Below, piece after piece: positions 24,579-36,647 of a DNA stretch of 64,000 nucleotides. Location of the stretch: the NCBI GenBank assembly GCA_029255685.2, contig CM055311.2, positions 57,805,048 through 57,869,047 on the forward strand, given 5' to 3'. Numbering within the stretch: position 1 is the first letter of the stretch; each line of letters begins with the position of its first letter. The notes under the pieces are model-generated. The model ran no database searches and was not told where the DNA came from. It saw nothing but the letters and a program-made list of their open reading frames with translations. A program made the position numbers and the translations under genes. The DNA comes from Silene conica. Lineage: Eukaryota; Streptophyta; Magnoliopsida; Caryophyllales; Caryophyllaceae.

Positions 24579-24615
24579 AGGTTTTCTTTAAAGAAATAGT
24601 TGTTTTGTTTATGTT

Positions 24616-25089
24616 GAGCACAAAGGATTTAGGTTTAGCAAGAGGTATTTATAAAATATGAAAATTTTATAAAAAAAATGTATGTAAAATAGTAAAGTTT
24701 CCGTTAAAAAGGTAATGGACATCTGGGTAGAGAAAGTGTTGAGGAAGAGGGGAGAAGAGTGAAGAGCAAGTAGCAGGCCACATAATACGTAGTGTACAGT
24801 AGACCCTGTGAGGATGAGGTTTGTCTCTCTCTCTCTCTCTCTCTCTCTCTCCTTCTCTCTCTCTCTCTGAAGTTATTTCAACAACTAATCCAACTACACA
24901 TACTGGAACATTAAATTGGAGAGTACTTACTTTTGTTCCCAACTCAAATGGTTCCCACATTTTGCAGTGCTTTCAACTCCTCTTTCTCAATCTCTACCTC
25001 TTCCACTCTTTTAAACTCGAATCACTTCATAACTACTACTAACTTCCATTACTAATTTTATTTAATTACTCTTTCTCAATTAAGTTTTC
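24616..25089. promoter_or_regulatory. Upstream region of the lectin kinase gene with CT microsatellite
   Basis: A (CT)n/(GA)n run occupies about 24823-24868 and C/T-rich leader sequence runs to the start codon at 25090. Pyrimidine-rich leaders are common in plant genes. LINE-A inserted about 500 bp upstream of the start codon, so it may have displaced distal promoter elements. No TATA box was assigned. Confidence 0.5.
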
Positions 25090-28000
25090 ATGGAACGCCA
25101 TCATATCTCCTTGCAATTCCTACTCTTGCTCCTACCATTTCACCTCTCTTTATCTTCCCAACATGTAACTCATGTAAGTTCCTGCTTTTTCTTTATTTTC
25201 AATTTCCCCCAAACCCCCTTCCCTTATTTTTCTTTCTTTCTTCCCAGATTTCCAGTCTGCATACCCGACGTCTCGCCGCTTCAAATACACCAGGTTCATT
25301 TCAAACACTACTTCCTTTTATTATACCATTACCATCTTATCATCTTCAATCTTCATACCACTATTTATCAAGTATCAACTATCAACTATCAACTATGAGC
25401 TGGTTAAAGGTTGAGCCGCCAATCATGAATCATGGCATTTCTTTTTCAGGGCTAAACTCCAGATTAATCATAATTCTACATAAATTCTAGTATAACTCAC
25501 CACTCACCACTCACCACTCACCACTACATAGTACATGCCCAAACCATGCCTTAGGGCATCATAACCAATCACTGTCAATTCGTCTTCTTCATTTCGCTTC
25601 ATTCCCTCTCAATACCACCCTAAATATCAAACTGCATTTTATTTCTATTCAATTCAGGTCGCTTAACCTCCCCTATTTTTGTTGTCTTTCTAGGACATTG
25701 CCAATCTAATTGGATTCTCGGTCTAAACAACACTAAATGCTTCCAGTATATACAAAAACGCAAACCATGGGATGATGCAGAGATCTACTGTACACATCAT
25801 GGAGGACACTTGGCCTCCTTGTCATCGCTTCATGACTTCATTTTCATTCAAAGTTTGTGCCAAAACAATCTCACTGGTTGCTGGATTGGAGGCCGATCCA
25901 ACTCTACCAATGCTCACACCTGGACATGGTCTGATAACAAATCTCACCACAATGATTCCCTTTTCCCAAACCCCAACGTTGGATTCAAATGCACCAACGA
26001 CTCATGCTACAAAAATGCAACTAATTCATGTACACTCATCACTTATGGAGCTGCCTCCATCAAGGCTGAAGGATGCAACAAGACTCATGCTTTCATATGC
26101 ATGCTTGATATAGGTACACTGTCATTTCAACATTAGCATTCTTAGTTTTTACTCCTGTATACCACATATGTTAACTCAGTACCAGCAGGCGATTTGATTA
26201 CACCTACTGTGATCTCAGCTGATGATTGCTTCGATGTAGTTCGCTACGACATACTCTATTGCATTGAAACTGAAATGATGAGAATTAGAAAGAACTTGAT
26301 GTAGTTGAACTCATCCTTGAAGGTAATGCTTGTCCAGGTAGTGTCTTGTTGCTTGTGTTCAAACATACCAATCAAGTGAAACTACCACATACCTTGCACA
26401 AAATTTTACCCTCTCCTCTAAACATGCGGCTATTAAGCCATTAGTTCTGGCTGGTTGTGATAGAGCTAGATGAGGCTATGTTATATATGAAGGACTATGC
26501 ATGAATAAATTACATGCTTACTTGTTTTACTGTTGTTGAAGCCATTATAGCGTAAATGTCCTTGAGCAAACATTTTGAGAACTTATGTTTGCACTGGAAA
26601 AGAACTGAAATTTTTCCCATTTAGTCTTTAGGGCGGGCCGAATTCAGATAGAACTCCGATATTTTCTATTTCAACTAACCTATTTTGTTCTAACCAGTGT
26701 CCTATCCTTTTGGCTATTAGATCCTAGATAATGAAAAAAATTCATAATCTTGGATTTACTTTACTCCAAAATATTGTGGGGGGTTTTTCTTGCCTATCCT
26801 AAACCTCTAGATTAAGCTTGTTCTCTACAATGTCGACTAAATTTTAGCTTTTCTTTTTTCTCAGCAATCGACTAAATTATTGCTTTATAATTTTTAACTT
26901 AAGATTAACCTCTTTCCATTAAAACTAGTTGGTCAGGTCTATGCATTTTTAGTTTATTCCAGTATTTCAAGGAGCTTTATTTCAAAATATTGCAACAATG
27001 ATTTTCTTCATTTTTTTCCGTTGGTTAGTTAAACAAATCAGGCATACCTGACTAAGTACTTGTTCAGGACTACCTTGTATTGCTATTTGTTTTTAGCTGA
27101 AACTTGGATTGTCTTCAAGGAAAAACTGTTTGTAACACTTCGGTAAGATCACCGTACCATTTGTTGTATCGAGCCTTTAGACCTAGTTAGTCGACTTAGT
27201 CCTATTAGTTCGTTCTTGCTTTTACTTCTGTAAGATTTGTTAATTGTTTTGAAGAATTTATATTCTCAAATTTAAAGGCTCAATTCACTTTTCAAACTCT
27301 TTATCGTTTAGCTGAAACTTGATGCCTTTGAGGAACAACTAACTGTTTGAGCAACCTGGATGAGATCGTCGTTTTGTTTGCTGTTCCACGCTATTTGAGT
27401 TCTGTGGATTTTCGCTTAATCTTCTATGGCATCTAGTATTCTTGAATCTTGAGGAGCCTTTCTCTTTAAATTTTAAAGCTCCCTCAAAAACTTTATATGC
27501 TCACTTGTAAATTTCAAAAATTTCATAATATAAGCCTAATGATAGGACATTCAAACTTTGCAAGGCCTAATTTTTGGAAAAGGTGGGTGACTGAATATGC
27601 TACCTCCAGTGTGCATTCGGTAAATGTCAGGCATACATAATAGCTTGCCGATTATGTGATGACGAACGAAGCCATACTAGGAATAATCATGACAAAATCG
27701 ACTCAGGGGGTGTAATTTCAAGCACAATTGCTCTCATTTTGGATTGAACCTAAGACCAATGGAAGTTTCTCTACTTAAACATCTGAGCTAAACCCATTCA
27801 GGTCTTTGCAAGTATGTGTTGGCTTTGTTTTAGACTACATCACAACAAAAAAAATGAGGGCAATAGATTTTCACCTCGTTTTTATCCATTTTGTTTACCT
27901 TTGTGGATATTTATTGACTAGTGGTAAATTAAAATAGTTGTATTTTTTATGTAGAGGACAAATGCTATGGAGGACAATGCCATCATGTATATATAATAAT

Positions 28001-29858
28001 CCTGGCAGCTATTAGCGGTATAATTCTTTTTACCACATTGGCTTTTGTGCTTTGGTTGCTTGTTTACAAAAGGAGTAAGAAGCATAAGAGGTCCCGTAGG
28101 CAATCTAGTCAAGCAACTTCAGCTTTAGTCTCTCCATCCTGGAAGGTTTTCACAATTGAAGAGCTCCAGTCTATGTCAAAGAATTTCAGTGAAGGAAATC
28201 GTCTTCCGGGAGATGCAAAAACAGGAGGTACATATAGTGGCATCTTACCCGATGGGTCAAAGGTGGCTATAAAGAGGTTAAAAAGGTCAAACTACAAGAG
28301 GAAGAAAGAGTTTTATTCTGAAGTCAGTAGAGTCGCCAGGCTTCATCACCCAAGCTTGGTAGCTGTTAAAGGATGTTGTTATAGTCACGGGGATCGTTAT
28401 ATTGTCTATGAATTTATTGTGAATGGACCTCTGGATAGATGGCTGCACCATGTTCCAAGGGGTGGTAGATGCTTGAATTGGCATATGCGAATTAAAGTTG
28501 CCACAACCCTCGCTCAAGGAATTGCGTAAGTATTTGTTTACTGCCTATGGTTCTTAGTCTTATTATTATTATTATTACTTCCTCCTATTCTTTGAAGTTC
28601 TCTAATTTGCTTTTGGCACAAATATTTAGGAAAGCAAGTGGTGTAGACTCTAGCTAATGGTAAAATAGGAATGATGATGGTTAATTGGGTGAGTCATAAG
28701 ATGTGTTGGTTTAAATTAAATTGTATGGTAAAAGCGGCATCTTAAATATACCTTTGTTAATTTGGAGGGAGGGGGGGTTACGTGGGTCATAAGAATTTTT
28801 ACGTTCTACAGACAGCAAATTCCATACTGCCCAACGGAGCAAAGAATCTGAAGGTTTCAATTTTCCTGTTCTTTTTTAAGTGCCTGGTCATCTTCAAGCT
28901 CTCATTTGATCTAGTTTTCAGTCGTGAGCTTTTTAGTTTGTGGTTTAATTGTCTGTCTCCGTCCTTAGTTTTAAACTTTTCACTTTTTCAGCTGCTAGCT
29001 TTATGGTACTTTCATTGAAACCTAAACCAGTAGATTAAAAATTGTGCCTGATATTCAGTACAGGAAATCTATATCAGTAGAGGAAAATAGGAAATCATGG
29101 CGGCTATCAAACAAGTGACACATAGATTTCATTATGGATCATCCGACCAGGAATAACCTGTGTGTTCTTAACACGTCAAAACGTGTACATCCAACCCCCC
29201 TACCCCACCTTTTGTGACCTTTGCGGAGCTAGGGTATTAATGGTTGATTTTCTTGTTGCTCGTTGTTGTATTGGTCTCCAAAACTAAGTGAGACTATTTT
29301 GCAAACTTTGTACTCTATTACAGCTTTCTACATGACAAGGTCAAACCACAAGTTGTACATCGAGATATCCGTGCAAGCAATGTGCTGCTTGACGAAGAAT
29401 TCCGGGCTCATCTGATGGGCGTTGGCCATTCTAAGTTTGTCCCATGGGAAGTTATGAAGGAGAGGAACGTAATGGCAGGTGGAACCAATGGATACCTTGC
29501 TCCAGAGTTTGTGTACCGAAACGAGCTGACAACAAAAAGTGACGTTTACAGTTTTGGAGTACTGTTGCTAGAGATTGTGAGCGGGCGTCGCCCAGCTCAA
29601 GCTGTTGATTCAGTCGGCTGGCAAAGCATATTTGAGTGGGCCACCCCTCTTGTGCAGTCTCACCGATACCCTGAACTGTTAGATCCTGTTATGTCTAGCT
29701 TGTATGCCGAGATTCCCGAGGCCGGGGTCATTCAGAAAGTCGTTGATCTTGTATACGCCTGTACTCAGCATGTCCCTTCTATGCGACCTCGTATGTCTCA
29801 TGTAGTCCATCAGCTTCAGCAATTGGCTCCATCCACGTCTACTACTGTTGTAGATTAA
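25090..29858 (+). CDS. C-type lectin receptor-like (pseudo)kinase, At1g52310 type, 5 exons
   Basis: Exons: 25090-25173, 25248-25293, 25694-26113, 27955-28525, 29324-29858; 551 residues with an open frame across GT/AG borders. It is a plasma-membrane receptor-like protein. Residues 1-24 form a signal peptide. A C-type lectin-like domain follows (about 44-183: GHCQSNWI, WDDAEIYCTHHGGHLASL, CWIGG, CNKTHAFIC). A transmembrane segment spans about 195-221, with a basic KRSKKHKRSRR stop-transfer. The kinase fold spans about 250-540. K290 (VAIKRL), HRD D388 and N393 are present. The nucleotide loop is poor (GDAKTGGTYSG), and the DFG position reads MGVG (406-408), lacking the Mg-binding aspartate. From memory, the Arabidopsis protein shares this, so it is probably a conserved pseudokinase. 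It is usually single copy; ligand unknown. Confidence 0.93.
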
Positions 29859-30328
29859 CTTGTCTCGGAACGAGACGTGTATCATGTTTAGCTACTAGAC
29901 CAAGATAATATGCTTACTGTGAATTAGGGAGGAGATTTAGGTCTGCAGGGTTCTCTTCGTTCTGGCACCGCATTTCTCTACCCCTCTGCTTTGGAAGTAA
30001 ATTCTCCCCCCTTGCATAACATGTAATATGTACAAACGTATAGCAAATATTGATCCCAATGTAATGGGTTGGATGTTGGTCGCAGTCGTTTGTAGAGAAA
30101 ATATTGTCGAATGACCTGTAAACTGCTGGAATTAGAAAGCCTGTAACCCCTCGTCACTGACCATTTATGCATACGCCATCACCCTCGTCGACCACTATCT
30201 TTCTCTTCCTTTGCCCAATTCATCAACTATCGGCCTCTATTTAACATCACCAATTTTCCCTGATACAATTTCTTCGTACTTCAATAGTAACGAAAAACAA
30301 GGAATCATACTTGAAGAGTAATTATACC
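29859..30328. other. Lectin kinase 3' flank
   Basis: This is presumed 3' untranslated and intergenic sequence. No gene is seen. It ends in the left target duplication of LINE-B (30329-30343). Confidence 0.5.
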
Positions 30329-32018
30329 GTAAGTCCGTAACTTTTTTTTTGGTAAAAATGTTCTCATTTTCATTAAAGCTCAAGTATGGATCAATTACAT
30401 CCCCTACTATAAAAGAATACATCAAATTTGACACCCCTGACTACCTTTTCCTCCTATCAACTACACACTCATAGTACTTCTAAACCATTCCTAGACTGTC
30501 CTGTGTAAAGTTCCTTGAAATGCAGCTTTAACCTGCCTCTGAATTTCCACCTTCACATGCCTGATAAGCACTCTAGGTAACATTACCTGCTCCTCCAATC
30601 TGCAGGTGTTCCTGCTCCTCCATATCCAGTAAAACACTCCAACTATACTAACAATAATAACCTGCCTTTGCAACAATGGGATTCTTCTGTCATGAAAAAC
30701 CCTTCCACAATCCGCATCAGTAGCATACCCTAGCCAACTCGAGAGTTCAGCAAAACACAGTTTAGCAAATTGACAGTCCATAAACAGATGTTGATGAGAT
30801 TCTTCCCCCAACCCACATAGAAAACAGTTCTCATCCATCGTTATCCCCATTCTCTTAAGTCTATCCAAGGTGAGTAGCCTCTGATGTTGTATCAGCCACA
30901 TAAGAAAGCTCCATTTATGCACATTATACCTATTCCAGACTACATGATACCAGTCAATTCTGACATCAGACTCATCTCTTAACCAGGTATACCCATCCTT
31001 AATCGTATAACCTTTCTCCTGCCCTAGCCATTGGCCATTAACATACCCCATTTTCATCTGCTCCTTAACTGCACAAACCTTCCTCCAAGCCCAAGAACTA
31101 TGGACTGATGGTACATAAGGGACTGATGGTACATAAGACAGCCACTGTTCTTGGTTAATGTAAATGCAGTTGACCCACCTGATCCAGAGATGGTCTTTCT
31201 TAGAAGCTATCCACCAGACTAATTTTCCAATTGCTGCAGTATTCCAATCTTTACTATCAACAATCCCCAATCCTTCCACTTTTCTACTCTGACATAAAAC
31301 AGTCCAAGAGACTAAAGGAGCCTTTGAGTACTTATCACCTCCTTCCCACAGGAAATTCTTGCACAAGGCTTGAATTCTATCCATAATACTTCTAGGGAGC
31401 ACAAAGATTTGACTCCAATAGTTATGTATAGTGGACATTACTGATTTCACCAACACTAACCTCCCAGCATACGAAATCCTCTCGCTATTCCACCCTCGTA
31501 TCCTTGCTAACATCTTGTCAACTATAATCTTACAATCAAGATGACTGAGCCTCTTATGAGAGATCTGGACTCCCAAATACTTGAAATGGAGTTCTCCCTG
31601 TTTGAAGCCAGTATCTTGCAGCATTACATGTATCACATCCTCCCTCATGCCATTGCAATAGAAATCAGACTTGTCTGTATTAATATGTAAACCAGAGACC
31701 AGTGAGAACCTCTTAAAAGCTTCCAACATCAAACAAACAGACCTAACCTTCCCTTTACAGAATAGTAATAGATCATCAGCGAACATAAGGTGACTCAGTT
31801 TCAAGGGCTTGCATAAAGGATGATAATGAAAACCATTAAGCTCTCCAACCATACCTAACAGCCTACTCAGGTACTCCATACATAGAGTAAACACCAAAAG
31901 GGAGATAGGATCCCCTTGTCTCAAACCTTTTGCCCCTTAAAGTACCCATGAATGTAACCATTCAGTCCAATTGAAAATGTAGTGGTAGTAATGCGCTGCA
32001 TGATCATCTGAATAAACT

Positions 32019-32039
32019 GGGGGGGGGGGGGGGGGGGGG
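32019..32039 (+). repeat. 21-nt poly-G tract inside LINE-B ORF2
   Basis: An uninterrupted G run sits within the RT coding sequence (poly-C on the coding strand). It breaks the frame and may be a slippage expansion or a sequencing artefact. Confidence 0.85.
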
Positions 32040-33103
32040 ATTCAGACTGACCATAAGTTTCTCAACAAACACCCACTCAATAGAGTCATATGCCTTCCTC
32101 AAACTTATCTTCATCATGCATCTAGGTGAACTATTTCTTCTCTTATAAAGCCTCACCAAATCTTGACTAATAAGAATGTTGCCAAGTATGCTCCTTCCTT
32201 TATGAAAGCACTTTGATACGTGTCTATTTTATGATGTTTTACATCTATTTTTACACGTATTTGGTCGCTCATTTACTATGTTTTAGCCTTTATTTCCCAC
32301 AAATCGTGTACTTTCGTATTTTTATGCACTTTTGCAGATTTATGCGGAAAAGAGACGATTTAGCACCAAATCCGTATCCTCAAGTCTTTTGCTTAATTAA
32401 GGAATAAATGGAAAGTCAACTGGAGTCAAAGTCAAAGTATTCAAAGACAAAACAAGAAGAAAATAGAAGAAATTCTTCGGGAAGCGGTCGACCGACCGGC
32501 AATATAGGTCGACCGACTGACCCTGATCTTTATAAAAGTTCAAATCTGAAGAAAAGCCCAAGAATAAAAGAAGTCCAGAAAGAAGCGGTCGACCGACCCA
32601 CATAGTAGGTCGACCGACCTCAGCAGAAGCCCAGACGATTCTTTTCGAAAATAGAGTAGAATTAGAGCTTTTAGGAAACTCTGAGTTTTTTACCCTATAT
32701 AAACAAATCTTGTGATTAGGGTTAGGTATGCTTGATATCTATTATCAACCCTTAGGATCTTTTATTCAATCTTTTACCATCTAGTTCATCTTTTATCTTA
32801 TTCAAAGAATTCTCAAGTATTCAATAAAGTTTATTCCGTTCTGCCTTAATTCCAATTGTGGTAATTACTCTTTAATCTAGTTTTTATTATTGTTTTTATT
32901 ACCTTTGCATTCAATTAAGATAGAAATCCCAAGCTTTATTGAATCTTGCATGCTTAGATTATTTATTATATTTACCATGTTTATTCCTAAATTTATAATC
33001 GTCTTAACAACCATGAGTAGCTAATTTTCATATGTTAGGATGTAGGGGATGAATATGCGTAGGTAAATAAAATTCGAAAGACCGACTTGTAGCAGTACCA
33101 CGG

Positions 33104-33188
33104 TCGACCGACTGGAATAGCTGGTCGGTCGACCGAGGCCGTGGTCGGCCGACTGGAGTAGCTGGTCGGTCGACCACCCGCGTATGTA
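33104..33188 (+). repeat. 85-bp direct repeat, left copy
   Basis: It matches 38343-38427 with one mismatch and contains two GGTCG-rich paired modules. It forms the left edge of the 5.15-kb insert (33189-38342) within the LTR. Confidence 0.9.
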
Positions 33189-34780
33189 CAAACCAAACCC
33201 TTGCTTGCCCTCAAGCAAGAAATAGACTCGATCCTAACAAATGGAACGATTTCAATCTCAGAGCGAAATTTACATGTCAGCCTAGACCAATACCAAGTAC
33301 AAAATGAGAAAGTATTTAAATCATGCAAACGAGTTATAGGGTCGTCAAACTTGCAAACATAAAGACTATAGAGACTTTATACCATGGACTCTCGCGGTAC
33401 GCTCGAGACACTCATGAAGCAAAGGGTGAGTATATGTAAAAGATAGAAAGAAGTATATTGTAATGACACTCACCTAACTGCGATCCATGGAAACATGTCT
33501 GCAATCTAACATGAACAGGAATTCTACAACTATGTGTAACAAACTCATTAAGTGACTTGGATACATGCAATTGAGGTAATGAAAGATATGTGAGGTAAAA
33601 GGTAAAAAGTGGTTAAGATGTTTTTTGGATATGTGGGGTTAGTAGCCAAGCTAGTAAAACTGATTTCCAACAACAAACTTCACACTTTTGATATTAAGAA
33701 AGTGCTCTTTTGTGGCACAACTCTCACATTGAATATAAGAAAGGACTCCCAAATATTTTGAATGAAGCACGGGAGTGATAACATATAAAAGAAAGGGATT
33801 TTTGGAACGAAATTTTGAATCTGATGATGCCAGTTGGTCGGCCGACCTAAGGGCGAGGTCGGTCGACTTCGTTCCTGGAAGTTTTGATTTTTTTTTTCGT
33901 TTTTCTTTTTCTTTCTTTCTTTTTCTGAATTTTTTTTTGTTCTTTTTTTTTTTTTTTTTTTCTTTCTTGCTTTCTTTCTTTTCTCTTTTTGTTCAAGATA
34001 GCATACAAACCAAGATGCCTCAAAAAATAATCCAATGACCACAAATACTAGCTTGGAAGGGTAGGCTAAGTATGGGATGTAGTTTTTGGGGAAATAAAAA
34101 GACAATTTTGGCTATGTGAAGCTTATGGGTAAATATGAGAAAAGGGATCCCAAATGCACGTACCAAGACTCACAAAACGAGAAAGTAAAACAAGTATATA
34201 GCAATTCAAGTTCATGTTTATGCATATTGATGTAACATGTTCCAAGGGGAGCACTACTCACATCCTAGACAACTGGTTTAAGAATGGAACCAGGAATAAG
34301 GCTCTAAAACTCAGAATGTATAGTAGGTTGCCAAGGTATAAGTCAAGTCTCAAGATATGCAAATTGACAAAAACTTGTAGATATGCAAAAGACTCTCATA
34401 CTAAAACAAGTTGACAAGGCAAGGTACAGGCATAAACATGTAAGATAGCTAAATCATGCTTGAAATACTTTCGTTCCGACTCGACCTATATGCTAAAATA
34501 AACGTGCCTTTTTTTTTTTTCTGAAATTTTTTGAAATTTTTTTTGGATTTTTGTATATATATGGAAAATAAAGAAAAGAACGATGCAAGACAGGAATGCA
34601 GTAAACGTGTGACAAAATGCAATGCATGTAACACGAAACCATTCCCCAAACCAACCCGCACAATGTCCCCATTGTGCATTAGCCTAAGTAAAGGTTTCAG
34701 AAAATTAAAGTAAAGATGCAAAGAAATTAAAAACTAAGGAAAAACTGGAAAGAACTCACAGGATTATGAAGCGCATGAGG

Positions 34781-34816
34781 AAAACCTCCCCAAACCAGCG
34801 CAAGCTGGGAGGTTTT
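34781..34816. repeat. Perfect-stem hairpin in the gypsy 3' region
   Basis: AAAACCTCCC at 34781-34790 pairs with GGGAGGTTTT at 34807-34816 across a 16-nt loop. It lies about 400 nt downstream of the protease stop on the minus strand. An RNA role such as packaging or stability is possible but unproven. Confidence 0.6.
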
Positions 34817-35210
34817 GGTGGCTAGCAGTGCCACTCAAGTAACCAAGTCAATTTCACGATTTCCAAGGAAGAGAAACGAAAGACCGCAGTGGACAGTAGG
34901 TCGACCGACCGATGATTCTGGTCGACCGACCTCCTGTGAATCACGGAAAATTTTAGCGATACAGCGACTCTGGTCGATCGACTGATATTTCTGGTCGGTC
35001 GACCCTCTGCGTCCTGGAGGTCTTCGTTTCTTCGTAAAATCTGAAAAAACAAGAAAGTACGTGCGCCCAACAATGCTTGAGATGCCAAAACGATTCTAAA
35101 GTCTTAACTACTTAAACATAAAGGAAAAAAATCTAAACAACGAGCAAGCCAAAATAAAAAAAGTTTCACACAACAAAAATAAATTGTCTTAAAAACTGCA
35201 ACTAAAACAA

Positions 35211-35943
35211 CTATCCGCTAAAGATGCGGAAGATATCCGACCATGGCTTCTGACGACATGCCGTAGTCTCCACGGTTTTTGCTTTAGCAAAACACATCTT
35301 CTTTCCGCCGTCGCAAAGCATATGCGACGGTCTCTCCTCCTGAGCTTGCCTCCTCTTCTTCTTCTCCTCCCGATCCACGACGTCTGGGTCCTCATCTTCT
35401 TTATAGCTTAGGTATCCCATTCCTCCTCTCTGGATGATGACTTCCTTCACTTTGGGTTTCCCCAAACCAGTTCCTGCAATAGTCATAATAGAAGTGTCCT
35501 CCCTACTGCTCCCAATCTGGGGCGGAGGTGTAAAAACAGATACAGGAACAGGTAAAAAAGATGGAGAAGTAGTGATGACCTCATACTTCTTCTCAGAAGT
35601 GATAGCATTACATGTGATGGGGGTCATAGCATCCTTCTTCCTATAAGATAGGCCATAGATAATAGAATGCTTGCCTACTTTGAAGGTTAGAGTCCCAGTG
35701 CCTACATCTATAATGGCACCTGCAGTGTGAAGGAAAGGTGTTCCTAAAATTATAGGTATATGGGCATCCTCTGGGATGTCCAAAACTACAAAGTCAACTG
35801 GGAAGAAGAACCTGTCAATACGCACAGGGATGTTTTCTAACACCCCTATAGGTTCCATAGATGTGCGATCTGTCATCTGGACTGTCATACTGGTCACTGC
35901 AAATTCGGTCATTCCTAGTTTTAAGGCAACGCTTAGGGGCATG
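35211..35943 (-). pseudogene. Gypsy retroelement aspartic protease, truncated
   Basis: The minus frame includes MPLSVALKLGM, then VRIDRFFFPVDFVVLDIPED, IPIILGTPFLHTAGAIIDV and LTFKVG. These are the flap and C-terminal half of a Ty3/gypsy gag-pro protease. The catalytic D-S/T-G triad that should precede MPLSVA is missing because the CACTA terminus at 35945 cuts the gene there. The frame stops at 35211 without entering RT. In an intact element it would mature the Gag polyprotein. Confidence 0.75.
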
Positions 35944-35959
35944 ACACTACAAAACAATG

Positions 35960-36400
35960 CTCGCTTTGCGACGGAAGTTTCCGTCGCAAAAAGGGTGAAA
36001 TCCGTCGCAAATGATGTTTTTGCGACGGATTTGCGACGGACTGCGTCTGTCCCATATTTTTGTCGCAAAAAGTTAATTTGCGACGGATTTTTCCGTCGCA
36101 ACTTATTTGCGACGGATTGACCTCATTTTGCGACGGATTGACCTTGACCAGAAGTCAAGGTCAGTCAAGATTTGCGACGGAATTTCCGTCGCAAATGGTC
36201 CTCTTTGCGACGGATTTTCCGTCGCAAATGTTGACTGACCCTGACTTCTGGTCAAAGTCAGTCAAGATTTGCGACGGAAAATCCGTCGCAAATAGGACCA
36301 TTTGCGACGGAAATTCCGTCGCAAATCTGGACTGACCTTGACTTCTGGTCAAGGTTTGCGACGGAATGTCCGTCGCAAATTGAGACATTTCCGTCGCAAA
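35960..36400. repeat. CACTA subterminal repeat array
   Basis: More than ten copies of TTTGCGACGGA or TCCGTCGCAAA occur in alternating orientation, several as back-to-back palindromes (for example near 36178 and 36305). Two are separated by a TGACTGACCTTGACTTCTGG-like spacer that itself occurs three times in both orientations. In En/Spm such arrays bind the TnpA-type protein. Confidence 0.85.
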
Positions 36401-36647
36401 TTCCTGTGTGATTTTCCGGTTTCAGCCGTTTTTCCAGCTCCCCATTTCCATTGAAATGATTCATTTTTTCCCTTTTGCATGATCTGTAAACCTGCAATTT
36501 CAGAAAAACGACCCAGCAACAAAAACTTGTCGGAGACAAGGGTTTTTAATATCTCTTTTCATAACTAATAAGAAAGTTTTACAAATGATAATCCAACTCA
36601 AAACTAAACATAGTCCGCGGTACATCAACTAAACAACCTAATGAAAT

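Larger units (their letters stand above)
18164..24597 (-). mobile_element. LINE-A: full-length L1-type LINE, both frames open
   Basis: This minus-strand element is bounded by an exact 18-bp target duplication, AGTTGTTTTGTTTATGTT, at 18146-18163 and 24598-24615. A short A-tail (T-run at 18164-18170 on the plus strand) is preceded by a CTGGTTCACC 3' end. The 5' leader is only about 19 nt. ORF1 (22851-24578) and ORF2 (18278-22771) are both uninterrupted and separated by about 80 nt. Intact frames and a perfect duplication indicate a recent insertion between POLH and the lectin kinase gene. Confidence 0.95.
32486..35004. repeat. Dispersed paired 12-bp modules (GGTCGACCGACC-like, 21-bp period)
   Basis: Seven pairs have starts at 32486/32507, 32587/32608, 33102/33123, 33143/33164, 33836/33857, 34899/34920 and 34972/34993. 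Each has two 12-bp arms (GGTCGACCGACC, its reverse complement, or one-base variants) separated by a variable 9-nt spacer, so the arm period is always 21 bp. A further copy of pairs three and four lies in the right 85-bp repeat. They occur both in the LTR and in the reversed gypsy insert. Function unknown. Confidence 0.9.
33189..35944 (-). mobile_element. Reversed gypsy fragment: protease end and 3' untranslated region
   Basis: On the minus strand a retroelement protease (35211-35943) is followed by about 2 kb without RT or integrase coding. The AGGGCAAGCAAGGGTTTGG stretch near 33200-33218 resembles the phrase that precedes the polypurine tract in plant gypsy elements. It carries the same paired GGTCGACC modules as the surrounding LTR, so it is from a related family, but it lies in the opposite orientation. 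It looks like a gag-pro-only (non-autonomous) element. The upstream part is cut by the CACTA terminus at 35945. Confidence 0.65.

Noticed and set aside
33680..34105. Lysine-rich minus frame and phenylalanine-rich plus frame
   Set aside because: Product of T/C homopolymer tracts within the gypsy 3' region.
36120..36400. Possible CRISPR-like array (repeated palindromes with spacers)
   Set aside because: Plant nuclear DNA; repeats alternate orientation and adjoin a CACTA terminus, so they are subterminal sites.
36060..36539. Frames with repeating FATDFPSQM or ICDGNSVAN peptides
   Set aside because: Translations of the CACTA subterminal repeat array, not a protein.
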